From: Tetracentron sinense
Taxonomy: Eukaryota > Streptophyta > Magnoliopsida > Trochodendrales > Trochodendraceae
Direction: 5' to 3'
DNA: 64,000 bases
Assembly (NCBI GenBank): GCA_015143295.1
Contig: CM026568.1
Location: forward strand, 36,154,441-36,218,440
Under the pieces are notes generated by a model. That model was given only the letters and a program-made list of their open reading frames with translations, made no database searches and was not told the DNA's origin. Made by a program: the position numbers and the translations under genes. Below, one piece after another: positions 35,576 through 48,177 of the stretch (positions within the stretch are counted from its first letter, which is position 1; each line of letters starts with the position of its first letter).

Positions 35576-37019
35576 AAATAAATTGACCATTTGGCCAAAT
35601 TTTCAACAGAAAAAGAGAACACAAGCTTATTAGCAACCTTATGGGAAAAAAAAGTGTTTTAATCATGAGGTAAGCTAATCATAGTGCACACAGCTTATTT
35701 TGAGGTACTTTTAAGTGAGGTATCCAGACACCCCGCCTCTCTAGGTATGATGATGAAGGTGTGCTTCTTATTAGTAGCCTAAAAGAAGGTTCTGGTATCA
35801 AAAGGAGAACTCACCCACCCACCACAAAGAGATAGGTCTAATAGAAGAATAAACAATGGGAAGCGTTGGATTATACCTTATAAGAAGGAAATGGCAGTTT
35901 TGCCTTAAAATTTACATAACCTTGAAATATTAATTAAAGTTATTTTTCTCTGTTTTAAATTTAACAATGGTTGGTAAGTTTGGTGGTGGTGGTGGTGGTG
36001 GGGAAAGGAAATAGACCAAAAGATAGGGGTTTTATTTTATAACAACCCATATAATTTAATTTACAGCAAAACCAGGTTAAAGTAAGCACGCACTGAAGTA
36101 AAACCAAAAGAACTGTTTTGTTTTATATTATAGACCTCAGGTTCATTTTACCCCCATTAATTACCAAAATAGCACCATTTTCACCATTATGAGTTACCCT
36201 TTAGCCTACACCTAAAAAAAGAGTTACCCTTTAGCGGTTTAGCCATTGTGGCCTGTACAAATATCTTGGATAGAATGCTCCTCTTTTATGCCTACTTAAG
36301 CAATAGAATGACCAAGCTTGTCCACTCTCTGGATTGGTCACAGAGTCAAATAAATCGTATGACATCCTAATTGCAGCACAGTTTCCAAGCTCTTTCAATG
36401 TTTCAATCATTTGGAGTTAAATTCTCAATCAATGTCATTAATAAGCCAATCATTTTTCTTAAAATAAAAGCCAATGTAAATGCTACAAAAATATTTGTTA
36501 ATTCATCAGTTTACAAGTTGATAGGATCTCTTGGATGGGAAGTTACACTTACTAATAATCCTATCAATGAAGCCAATTGCTTGCATTTTAAGTAAAATCA
36601 CTAACACTGTAGGCAAAGCCAGATCAGTCGCTGACCAAATCAAGGGCCGAATACTTGAGCTCTAGGAACCGACTGCAGAACAATCATATAATATAAGTGA
36701 GGCGTGTATTCTTGTCAGTGTTTTGGTTAGTCACTGGTCACGCTGAAAATGAAGCCACCCACACCAAAGCTAAGCTTTTGAAGATAGGAGTTCTATCATA
36801 TGTCATCTATTTTTAATTGGCCTTTCTACAACAATGAAGTAGATCTTTAATGAAAGGAGTGAAAACTTACAGAACTTAGCGACCAAAAATCTCAAGATGG
36901 CCAGGCTGGGCATCAATGCTTCAGGAAGAATGTTAAAGAAATTCACCAGGCAGGCATATCCCCCCCAACCATTCACTCCTTGAAATCAGGTGCAATACCA
37001 CGAAATTGTTCCTAGAGAT
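35576..37019. other. Gene-free stretch, 3' flank of the sialyltransferase-like gene
   Basis: AT-rich with a (GGT)n run at about 35981-36000. It includes the expected 3' UTR of the gene ending at 37020. No other unit is recognised. Confidence 0.45.
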
Positions 37020-40000
37020 TCAGAATTCATGCATTGTGCAAAGCATACTATGTCCAGGACTATGTTCCAAAGGGTACATGATTACGCCTTTCACAAATTT
37101 TTGATGCTCGGTAGCAGCATGTCTGAGGCTGGAAATCTTCACAGGGTTTCTCTTGTGCTGCTTCTTGATGATCGAACATGCACCCAGTGGGTCTTCACTC
37201 CCTGCTCCAACCCTCCTTTCCAAAATTCAAAGAAAAAGAATTCAATGTATATCCAAGAGAAACTTGTAAAGTTGTAATTGACTACTATTCTCATTGAGTT
37301 AGCAAAAAATAAGAATTTTATCACCACGCACAGCAGAAGCTGATTTGCATTGCATGAAGAATGTTTGAACTTTGAACATCAACAAGCTAAAAACAAAAGT
37401 AGGTCAAAATCTAATGGTAAGGCATACATTAGGGGAAAGCTTACATTGACCAGTCACCATTGACCTTTGGCTACGCGTACCTTGAAGCAAATTTTTTTTT
37501 TTTTGTGAGCGTGTGTTTCTAACCAATCACCAGAAAGTGATGCAGCTCAGTATAACCATGGTGCAATGTCAAATGTGGTTTACATTTGTTAAAAAAGAAG
37601 ACATACGGTACATATCAGAAACAGGTAGACCATGAAGGAGTGAAGGACAGTCAACTATTTGCATACCAGCAAAATTGTCAAAGGAGCTGGGATAACAAAA
37701 TCTCCAGATAATTCCATCTACAAGATTTCTAACAGTATAAGCTAGACTTTATCTGATAACCTAAAAAGCATCCATTGGACTTTTCTTGACCATTTGCTTT
37801 CTTCGGGTTATTCAAATTACGGGATAAATTGTTGGGTGATATCATCAGATCAGGTCGACATTTAGTTTACGAGATCTACTTAGTAGGACCATCAAATGGA
37901 ACCAACCCCCTTGCATGTGTGCCACATGAACCAGTATCCTGTGCGAAGACTGTAAGGACGGTCATCCTGATCGATCCCCTAGATTTCTTCTTATATAAAT
38001 ATTAGGTCACAGTGTTAGGGGGACTATTAACTGTACACATGGATGACTACATAAGATAGAACACAAATCAGAGAACTAATAGATAATGTTCATACTTCTG
38101 ACCAACAGATCATATCTCTTCCATTCAAATAAAAGACTTAATTTAAAATAAATAGAAGAAAAAAAGAACATAAGATTAGTTACCTCAACAATTTCTCTGA
38201 TGCAACTCTTGCAGCAGTAAGTGTACTATGGCTGGGTACCCAATTTACTACGCGGTTAAAATCAGCCCTCATTGGGGAATGGATCTTGATAAGCTTAAGA
38301 CGTCCAAAAACAAAAGATAACACATGATGTTAAGAATTATCAAAATAAGAACTAGAGCCTACATACCATAGTTGCAGGGAGGCTATGTATAAGGTGGGAA
38401 GTTCGTTTCTAGACTCGCTTCCCAGGAAGCGAGCTTCCATCATGTCTCATTTAGTGATAAAGGAGGCTATGTATGTATGAAGTGGATAAACCCGAGTCCA
38501 AAGCCTAGGGAACCTAGTTCTCCACAAATATCTCATTTAAAATCAAATCACAAGTATGGCCGACTATCCTAATATAATGGGAATGAGGTCCATATATCTC
38601 AGTTCTCGCTTCCTATTTCCTAAGGATTTTTTGAGCCTAACTTCCAGATTCTCGTTTCCGCTTTACGCTTTGGTAACTATGCTATCAGGAAGAAAAGGAC
38701 ATGATGGGACTATTTTCCTACTTGTAATGTACACATGGGCAACATGCAATGGGGTTGGGAGTTGGGTCCTGCTCAGTGGGTCTCACCCCTCCTTATCAAG
38801 AACTGAACCTGATTACATAGATAATCCTAACAATTTATACATGTAGGTCACACATGCCCCACATGTAGGCCATAGTCAAAGAGGAGAGCTTCTCCCTATA
38901 CTCCCTTCCTGATGTTAATATTCTGTAATAAAGACAGCAGTTTCAGGATAAAAGAAATAGAGCACTTAACCCTTACCCCCAAACACTCCATCATCTGGTA
39001 GTATGCCCTACCATGTAGAGGTGTATGCCCCTGTCGAGATTCTGAGAAATATCTAGTCCTGAAAGGAAACATAATGCTCCTTGATCAGACAAAATTTTTA
39101 AATTTATTGCTAGCATTAATAGCAGACAATTTAAAAGCCAAAGAGTACTTTACCATTCCTTATAACCTGGATCCACTGTGAAACCATACATATCGACAGA
39201 TTCACAAATGGAGAGAGCGAATTCAAGAGCCTTAAGCCCTGTTCCTTTTGCAGCTGAACCGAAGGATGCGCCTAACATGAGATGTACGGGATTTTGTATT
39301 GGGACTTCCTACAGAAGACAGAAAATCAAAATTGTGTACCAAAGAGATGGTAGGCAGTGTGAAAAGCATAAATGATGTACCAATTAAAAAAAAAAACAAT
39401 AAAGGATGTGATTAGTATTAAAATGTTCCCCAACAACAACTTTTAGGTTTACATAACAATTTTCTCATGCAAAGATGGCTGCAATAGTGCAAAAGTTAAA
39501 CATCAATGATAAAGGCAAGTGGACGCAAACTAAGTTGGAAGAACCAAATGGGAAACAAGAATTTGATACTCAGTTTAAGTCCGTTACTCATCCAGCCTCA
39601 AAACAGATAACACAATGGCAGGCAGAGTCTACATGTACTATGTACTCAGTTACTCAACCAATCCAATCTTTATTGTAAGTACTCAGTGAAAAAATATAAC
39701 AAGTCAAATTTAGCCAACTTTTAAACCCGCCACAACTATAAGGAAGACTGAGAAGTTCTAGAATTCAGATAAAACTGGAGCTATATGGGGATAGATAATC
39801 CCGAGCCATAGAAGCATGACTCTCTCTTAAGATATGTCTTAATCATAGAAGTGTATTCTAAAACAGAAGCAAGAGAGCCATCTTTTGAGCACATCTAGTG
39901 CTACAAGAAGCTTTGTTTGTGCAAAGATGTTAACTCTATGTAAGATACAAAAAGAAGAAAGAAAATACAAACCCGAATCATTTTGCTCATGGTGTCATGT

Positions 40001-43000
40001 ATTGTGGTTTTAATGATCAAGACCTCCTTCCCTGTTTCTGTTGGATGCAAATCTTTAGCATGCTTTGACTAGGATAAGATAAGTCTGAAAAGGAGTGGAG
40101 TGGTGCTCATACCATCTAACTCTGCGACTTTATCGAGTGCCTTGGCAGATCCTCTATTAAGAAGGCGAAATGTACTTTTCCTACCAACATACTTGGTATA
40201 GTTCTGCAATACAACAAAGAAAAGTAAGAATAGTTAGTTCATAAAAAGAAGAAAGCAACATTCTAGCCAAAATTCAAAATAGGGGCTGCAAAACCTGGAT
40301 CGGTGCACCATTTTCTCTGACAACAGCATCGTAACGATCTATCTCTTCCCCAAACCTTGTTTTCAACAGATCTCCAGAGTTACCAATCACAGCACACCGA
40401 CCAAATTGCCGTGGAACCAATGGTGGTGTTTCAGGAAGCACCAGAGAGAGTTTCTCCATGCAAAGTGTCTTATTCTCACAGTGATTACTGGAATATCAAA
40501 ACAACTAAGGTCAGACAGCATATAGTTGGAGAATCTCTCAGAAGCTTTTTAGCAGCCCAATTATTCAAGTGCCATAAGATGGCTTCTCAAGTCCCAACAT
40601 AATAACCAAACTTATTATCGGAATATTTTAAGCATGAAAATTTGCAGGAGTTTCCGAATCGATTTCCTCAGGTTTTAAAAGAATATAAAAAACTACATTA
40701 ACAATTTAAAAGATTAATTCTTTTATTTATTGTATTGTAAGCATCGGGATATTGTGAGAATCTCACAATATTTCACGTGATTATTGTGAGCACAAAGGAA
40801 ATATTTCTTGTGAGATTTCTAACTTCCGGCAAGAATAAACTTTTTATTATCCTTTGAATTACTGGAAATTATAACAATGTTTTTGAAAAATATGAGCTAT
40901 ATTTGTTATAGGTGTTCCTAATAGCTGAATTTCTGGATGTCCTGAGTTATCCTTTTCTTTTGGTTCACTGATTACCAGATCCATGAAAATTTTGCTATAT
41001 TCTAGCACCAAACGTGTAAACAGTATACTTACAGAAGAATGCCCTTATTAATCCTACGCCATGCATATTCCTCCCATCCATTTGGCAAAGCATCAATAAA
41101 ATCCCTCGTGAGTATTGTGGTACTATTCCGGACCTGAGTAATTTAGACCACTAAATAATAAATCAACTGCAGAGCATAGCGCAATATCTTTAAACAAGCA
41201 GGTGGGGGATATTCAAATAGGAGAAAAGTATTAATCAACTTGGAACTAGTCAAGGTGAAGAACAACGGAGAGACAAGATTGACACATTAATGTCAGGTAT
41301 TGTTTAATCAGGCAAGAATGACAAAGTGTCATCCTGTGAGGTGAATCTCATTTCAACAAACGAATTCAATTGGATAGCACGAGTACATTAACTTATAGTG
41401 ATATGAAGCCCACAAGCTCACCTGCTCCCATGTAGCCACCGCTTCGCAAAGATTAAATTCAAATGACAAGCCTTCAAGTTCTCCTGTTTTGGGATCTTTC
41501 TGTTGAATCACAAGGAACCATGTCATCAGGAGTACAATGGGCTGTTGTAAATCAAAGGGATTGAGACCTAAGCATGATAACATTTCATTTTTTTTTAAAT
41601 TGATGATTGCCACTACGAAGCTATAGTATTTTGGACATTGAAGAGTCGTCACATCTGATACTCTGTGTCCACCTCATTAACCATCCCGCATGCCAGCAGC
41701 CAGATTAGAAGAGAATGCATTCATTCGCAAACACCATCAGAATATCAAAAGTAAAGCTGTTGAATGAATAAGAGGAAAACCTACCCACTTGGGAATGGTG
41801 TTGGTAGGAAATTGTATTGTAACTTGGCAATAATCTCTACCACTCACAGCTTGTAAGCCTAACCCATTCGCACTCTGCATCATTACATCATGCAGCAAAT
41901 CCATCAAATCGCTATTTGAAAAAATAAATTTCTAGAGATTAAAAATCTTTAACAATTTAAATTACATGAACAGCAATAAAGATTGCGGGGTAAAATAAGC
42001 TAAAAATGGTCATACCGAAATGCAGGATCAAAATAATGTATAAAAAATAATAAAACAACCACAATGGCAATTTTCTCATATCACTGAAATTGTTTAAATA
42101 CCTGAAGCCAACAAAGTGACAAACAAGCAATGAGCCCAATGCAAGAAGAGAAATTATGCTTCAACAGTGGGGATTTGAAAACCCTCGACTTCTTATTCAA
42201 AAAAAGACTTTCCAAAACAAAGGAGAAGTTGGGCTAATCAACTTTTCACCCTCTTATGGGGATCTTCACATAAACACTTTTCAGTAAAGTATACAGGGTC
42301 CATATGATTAAATGAAAGAGTCTAGCAAGACAAAATCACATTTCCTCATCTCCCACTTATCCTTAAAGCCTCCTCACAGTTCTCTTGGTGATCAAATTTG
42401 CAGATAGACTAAAATTAGAGGGTTTTCGAGTTAGCAGATAGACTAAGATTACAGGTTTTATCAAACTATCGAACAAGCTACCATCAAGCAGCAAGAAAGC
42501 AAGCTGCCAGCAAGGAGAAATTGCAGATTACATAAGAAATACTGACTATATAAATAACATGTTAAATTAATTCTGTTAGATGGTTACATCTGTTAGAGAA
42601 TTAGTTACTCTGTTAGTCTCATAACAGAAGAGCATATGCTCTGTTTTCATTGTATATATATAGCAACAATTTGTTTACTTTGAATAATACAACTCAATAT
42701 TTTCCTTTCCATCAAATCTTTGAGTTCTCTCTCTCCAAAACCATTTTGGTTCTTGATATGGTATCAAAGATCTTCTTCTTCTTCTTTGGTTCTTGATATG
42801 GTATCAGAGTTCTTCTTCTTCGTTACTTGATAGTTCTTCAAGTCCTTTCTTCCTACCTAATGGAGATAGCCCCGGAGCTCTTCTGGTTTCTCAGCCATTG
42901 ATCGACGAGAACTATAACACATGGAGCAGATCTATGAGCATGGCACTGAGAGCCAAAAATAAGTTGAAGTTCGTTGATGAAACTCTTACCAAGCCAACGG

Positions 43001-45852
43001 ATCCAGATGGAGCTGAGGCTTGGACTTGGTGTAACAACATGATCCTTTCGTGGATCTTGAATTCTCTCTCGAAAGAGATAGCAGCATTGTTATCTACATC
43101 AACACTTGTTCAGAAATGTGGACGGACTTGAAGGAGCGATTTTCTAAAAGGAACGGACCGAGAGTATTTCAGTTGCAGAAGTCAATCTCGACTCTCGTCC
43201 AGGAAAATCTCTCTATTAGTGCCTACTTTACTCGCCTGAAGTCTCTTTGGGATGAGTTAAACAACTACAGGCCTATTCCAACCTGTTCTTGTTCCCCATC
43301 GTGTTCTTGCGGAGCTTTAAGCTCTGTAGTCACCTATTACAATCAAGAATACACTTTCCAGTTCTTGATGGCCTCAATGACTCATTCTCGAATATCAGAG
43401 GTCAAATTCTCTTGATAGATCCACTTCCTCAAATCAACAAGGTGATTTCTTTGATTGTCCAAGAAGAGAGCCAGAAAGAAGTTTTTATTGGTTCCTTGAC
43501 TCACGATACAACAACCTTGATGAGCAAATCAATGGCTGCGCAACAGAATCGGTCTATGAAGCCATACAATCGCAAAGAAAAACCAGTTTGTACCAACTGC
43601 GGTATTACTGGACACACCATTGATAAGTGCTATAAACTGCACGGATATCCTCCTAGATATAAATTCACGAAGAGGCCATCTTCAAGTGTTCATTATGTTG
43701 CTCAATCTCTAGAAGAGATTACTGACACTCCAATGCCTCAATTACCTATTACTGCAGAACAATGCGACCAGCTTTTGGCATTATTGAGGCCTCGAGCTGA
43801 TTCTCATCATGCTTCCACCAACCAAGTAGGTCTGATGCCTACAACTCAAGATCACCTATTCTCCAAGATGTCAGGTGATTTTTCCTTGAACTTTGTTCTT
43901 CATTCTAAACACTTTTTTTTTCATTCTCGGTTTGTTCAAACCAATTTAATTCATAATCCAAAGGATTCTCTCGGGATTATTGACACTGGAGCTACTGACC
44001 ACATGGTCAATAGCACCTCTCTTTTCACAACAATCACTGCCATTGTCTCCACATCTGTAAAATTACCGAATGGTGATTTAGTTGCTGTTACACATATTGG
44101 CACAATAAAAATTTCAGAACACCTCATTTTAACTGATGTGCTTTGTGTCCCCTCTTTCTCCTTCAATCTCATCTCTGCCAGCAAGTTAATCAAACATCTT
44201 ACTTGTTGCATTATCTTCATAGCTAACCACTGTTTCATACAGAATTTGGTCAAGTGGAAAACGATTGGAGTGGGTGAAGAAAAATGATGATTATTCTACT
44301 TACTGCAAGCACCAAAGACATTTAATACTACCTCACGAGTTCTTACTGCTTCTATTAAGGATGCTTCATCTAATCTATGGCATTATAGATTAGGTCACTT
44401 GTCTCATTCTAGAATAAGCTTGTTGCACACTTTAGTTCCCTCAATTTCTGTTGATTCCAATAAAATTTGTAATGTTTGTCCTATGGCCAAACAACATCGT
44501 TTGTCATTTCCTGCTAGTACTACTGAATCTCAATGTCCTTTTGATCTTATACATGTTGACATTTGGGGTCCTTTCTCCATAAAATCAATAAATGGATCAC
44601 AATTTTTCCTTACTATTGTCAATGACTTCAGTAGATACACTTGGATTCATCTTATGCATAATAAATCACAAACTCGGTCCATTGTCCAATCATTCTTTAA
44701 AATGGTTGCAACTCAGTTTAATTGCAAGATTAAATCCTTAAGATCAGACAATGGAGTCGAATTTCATATGGATGATTTCTTTTCTCAACAAGGAACTCTA
44801 CATCAACTCAATTGTGTAGACTCCTCAACAAAACTCTGTTGTAGAACGCAAACACCAACACCTCTTGAATGTTGCACGAGCATTGAGATTTCAAGCTCAT
44901 CTACCTTTGACTTTTTGGGGTGATTGTGCTCTAACAGCCACTCATCTCATCAACAGAATCCCTTCTCCCATTTTATCAAACAAAACACCTTTTGAACTAT
45001 TATATTCTACCCCTCCAACCTATTTTCATCTTCGAGTTTTTGGTTGTTTAGCTTTTGCTTCTACACTTACTCGTAATAGAAGTAAATTTGATTCCAGATC
45101 TATTCCCTGTGTATTCATTGGTTATCCACACGGTACCAAAGGATATAAACTTCTCAACTTAAACACCAAATCTGTCTTCATTTCACGAAATGCAATTTTT
45201 CTTGAACATGTTTTCCCTTATGCATCCAATCTGCTGCATACAGATTCACAAGGATGTTTTATTCCCAATCCACCCATATCAGAAGATATTACATCTACCT
45301 CCATTCCATCTCCTATCCCTGATCATGATAATCGCAAATCTTGTGTGAAATTTATAAGTATTCAGCATTTCGTGTTTGCTATAAATCATTTCATCGTCTA
45401 GAAATTGAACTAACTGAAGACCAAATTAAAAATAACATTTTTCAAAATACCAAACAATGATTCATTCAACATGTTCAAACAAGAAAACGTAATAGCTGAT
45501 GAATTTGAAATACATTTCAGTAAAATCCAAACCAAAACTCACCACGCACTTTTGGAAACCGCTCTGCAAGGATTGCAACGCTCTCAACTCTTCATACGAA
45601 AGCGAAGGTTTCTCATCTTTTGATCAGAAGAAAATAATAATAAGAAATAAGATCAGATCTTCGCCACAATCTTGAATACGAGTCCTAACTCCCAAATCTC
45701 ACATTTCCAAAAATTCAATGAAGTAAACCAGAGATCTGGAAACAAAACAGAAGAAAACACTTACAGAAAGTCGAGACTCCAGTAATGTATATGAAAATCG
45801 CTGCGAAACCAGATAATAGAGCCACTATTAAACCCAACTGCAAGAGCCTCAT
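37020..45852 (-). CDS. SIA2: Sialyltransferase-like protein (GT29), SIA2 type
   Basis: Twelve exons, all with GT..AG introns: 45852-45765, 45616-45543, 41874-41785, 41499-41422, 41133-41033, 40487-40295, 40203-40113, 40037-39973, 39308-39154, 39058-38977, 38293-38184 and 37215-37020. They total 1323 nt, 440 aa, the length I remember for Arabidopsis SIA2 (At3g48820). It is a type II Golgi membrane protein: residues 4-25 form a signal anchor. Sialylmotif L begins [17 protein letters not shown] (174 on) and continues through [19 protein letters not shown]. The later [18 protein letters not shown] block fits the motif S region, and the C-terminus has YPLEHSPGH. Plants lack clear sialic acid, so the acceptor is uncertain; relatives act in pollen tube growth and cell-wall glycans. 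The last exon start could also be 37212. Intron 2 (3668 bp) holds a Copia relic. Confidence 0.92.
38367..38681. mobile_element. Short inverted-repeat element in an intron of the SIA2-like gene
   Basis: Inverted ends 'catagttgcaggg' and 'tggtaactatg'. It shares ends and 'gcgagcttcc'-type internal sequence with the element at 56058-56503 in the neighbouring gene. The flanking 8-mers ctacatac and ctatcagg agree only partly. Confidence 0.5.
40752..40774. repeat. Small palindrome in an intron
   Basis: 'atattgtgaga' and 'tctcacaatat' are perfect 11-bp inverted arms around one base. Two further 'tgtgag' copies follow within 60 bp. No function is inferred. Confidence 0.6.
42574..45470 (+). mobile_element. 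Copia retrotransposon relic inside intron 2 of the SIA2-like gene
   Basis: On the strand opposite to the host gene. A probable 5' LTR starts near 42574 (TGTTAGATGG) and ends before the primer-binding site TGGTATCAGAG (42799-42809); a duplicate TGGTATCA lies 40 bp upstream (42759). Gag starts near 42840, and its zinc knuckle [14 protein letters not shown] is at 43589-43630. The protease DTGATDHM is at about 43981-44004. The pre-integrase region LWHYRLGHL follows (44376-44402), then the integrase from about 44540 ([15 protein letters not shown]) to FGCLAFAS and [14 protein letters not shown]. Reverse transcriptase, RNase H and the 3' LTR are missing. At least four frameshifts break the reading frame. 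Confidence 0.85.
42799..42809 (+). promoter_or_regulatory. Primer-binding site of the intronic Copia relic
   Basis: TGGTATCAGAG is complementary to the 3' end of initiator tRNA-Met. The duplicated block 'ttggttcttgatatggtatca' at 42746-42766 and 42786-42806 makes two candidate sites. Confidence 0.75.
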
Positions 45853-46252
45853 TCGGATTTCGAATTGATGAAACCAATTGCGTCTTCACTGGAGAGAGTT
45901 ACAGAGACAGGATAAACCCTAATTTCTCTCCGGCATCCGGGGAAGCAAACGGGAACGGAGAAGAGAGGAACGATCGAGCGTTGAAGCTTTTGCGGGTAAT
46001 AGCTTCAGTCGGTTACGGGATTGTGGGTTCGATTGTTTGAGCCCTACGTGGGCAATTTAGTACTTTTGCTCACTTAAAAGGACACGTGTCGGTATGAAAT
46101 ACACCCGGGTGATACATAACATAACCGTAGAGAATCTGAGTGATCCTTTTAATAGACATCGACATGCCATTGCTAATCATTCTCTGCAATACATTCTCTC
46201 CTCTTTTGCGCTAACTGTTTTTACCTGAAAACTAGAGCTCTGCGAAGCTTTA
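45853..46252. promoter_or_regulatory. Shared head-to-head promoter region
   Basis: Exactly 400 bp separate the minus-strand SIA2-like ATG (45852) from the plus-strand V-ATPase subunit C ATG (46253). The interval must contain both 5' leaders and any core promoters. 'gacacgtgtc' (46081-46090) is a palindromic ACGT element (G-box type CACGTG). No clear TATA box is seen on either side. Bidirectional activity is inferred. Confidence 0.55.
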
Positions 46253-46493
46253 ATGGAGACGAGATATCGGGTGGTTTCTTTTCCAGTCCAAAACTCAGCT
46301 TCATCTCTATGGTCCATGGAGCCGTTTATCTCCAAGCATTCCTTCGATACTCCTCTGTACAGGGTAACAAAAGCATGCATATGAATTTTTCCTATTCAAA
46401 TCAGATCTTCTAATGAAAAACTATACTTTTGGTCGGTTTTTTTTTCCCTATAATTTTGCAGTTCAACACGCCAAGATTGAGGATGACCTCAAG

Positions 46494-47687
46494 GGAATGG
46501 TTGTTCTGCATTTCTTTAGTTTCCTTATTCATAGTCAGTCAATACCTTGTCCCAATTATTTGGGGTCAATACGGATTTTCTTCCGCCATTTGGTTCATTA
46601 GAACGTCATACTTCATTTAAGTATTGTGAGCAGTGTTATCAAATTTTTTCTCACTAACTGTCATCTTTTTAGGATTTCCTATTTTTGTTTTAGAGTCTTC
46701 AATTTGTATTAATTTATTTTTTCTTAATAGAGCTATTAGTAGTCTTCACTGAACGTATCCTAACAATTTCAGTCAAATCTCCCTTATTTTACAACACATT
46801 GGAGTTATTCTAGACTCTCTCGAATGTGCTTGTTTTTAATCTCATATTTCCTCCTTTTCTCACTCATCCATCTTAACATCTTAATCTCAGTTACATTAAT
46901 TCTATTAATAAGTTGCTCACTTGCTCTATTAATCAAATATTATTAAAGATCTTGAAACTAGAAAGCAATTTGGAATTTATATGATCTCACAACCCCAATG
47001 AGTATGTTAATAACTATATAGTTAATCGCTAAATGACAGTTGGAATCAAGGGGACAGAATAGATATTCGGCAGTTTGGTTGTACTCTTCATCCCACCAAG
47101 GAAGAAAGCTTTTGAACTGAACAGAGACTCAAGCATCTTATGCTTCAGCCAAATGCAATCACCATATCCTTAAGCATTTGCGTAGTACTAAAGTTATATT
47201 ACATAATTATTAAAATTCATGAAAAAAACTGACCCATGTATGATGAGGATGAAAACTGGCCAAATTGCCTTTTGCAGATGAGATCTGATGAACTTGAGAT
47301 AAAAGTTGTACAAATTGAAGGACCATCCAAGAATAGGAAAACTTTCACATTTTTTTAAAAGAAAATAAGAGGAAGTGATCCTAGACTAAGTTCTTATGTA
47401 CAATGTAAAGTCTAATGCTAGATAAGCTTCCACAATTTGCATGGCTTAATTATTTAGAAATTAGAATGGTGTTAATCGAACAAGGGAAGAGGAAGATTAT
47501 CACACACACACACAAGGATTGGATTTGGAGATTATTATCATTATTTTCTGATAAAGTTTTGTTAATTATCGTTAATAAATGTTGATGCAATTATCCTATT
47601 GTGTGTTGTAAACCAATGCAAACATTTGAAATTTTGTCCCCATCCACCACTAGAACCACGTTCTCTTGGATGAAGATTAAATATTTA

Positions 47688-47721
<34 letters not shown>

Positions 47722-48177
47722 ATTTTCAATTAGTTTTTACCAATTATCCTCTAAATAAGAAAAGACTATTGTACATAGCATGCAGAAGGCCATAAAACTG
47801 TAGAGCTTCTGCTGCATCTTTTCCTTCAGCCATGATTGCCACTCACCAGATTTTGCACAATGAGATTTGAGTTGTTCGTCCTTTTTCTTTAGAGGATGAA
47901 TGTCGTTAATTTTCTCTATCCCTGGCATCTATCTAGTAAATAAGTGGCTTTCATTGTTTAAAGGTGAAGACGTAATGCGAGGTGTTAGGTCCTCAAGAGT
48001 CTAGATGCATGAGGCATGAATCTTAAGACTCACACTCCCTCATTTTTTAAATAATTATTAAACGAGAAATTTGCAAAAGGATTCAGAAAAGTATTGAAAG
48101 ATTATATATGAACATTATCTAAATGATTCAACCGTCCTATATAAAAAATAATTTTAGAGGGGCAACCTGGGCAAGTA
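46494..48177. other. Intron-like region of the VHA-C locus, first part
   Basis: I looked here for the missing VHA-C exons (NIPNLRVGTLDSLL and following) and did not see them. The (TA)n run at about 47692-47717 and a decayed 'gaggc'-rich end related to the hAT-like element at 29395-30135 (47957-48040) are present. Confidence 0.5.

Noticed and set aside
46429..46620. A small membrane protein gene from the open frame just after VHA-C exon 1
   Set aside because: It is the frameshifted read-through of the VHA-C deletion junction into intron sequence.
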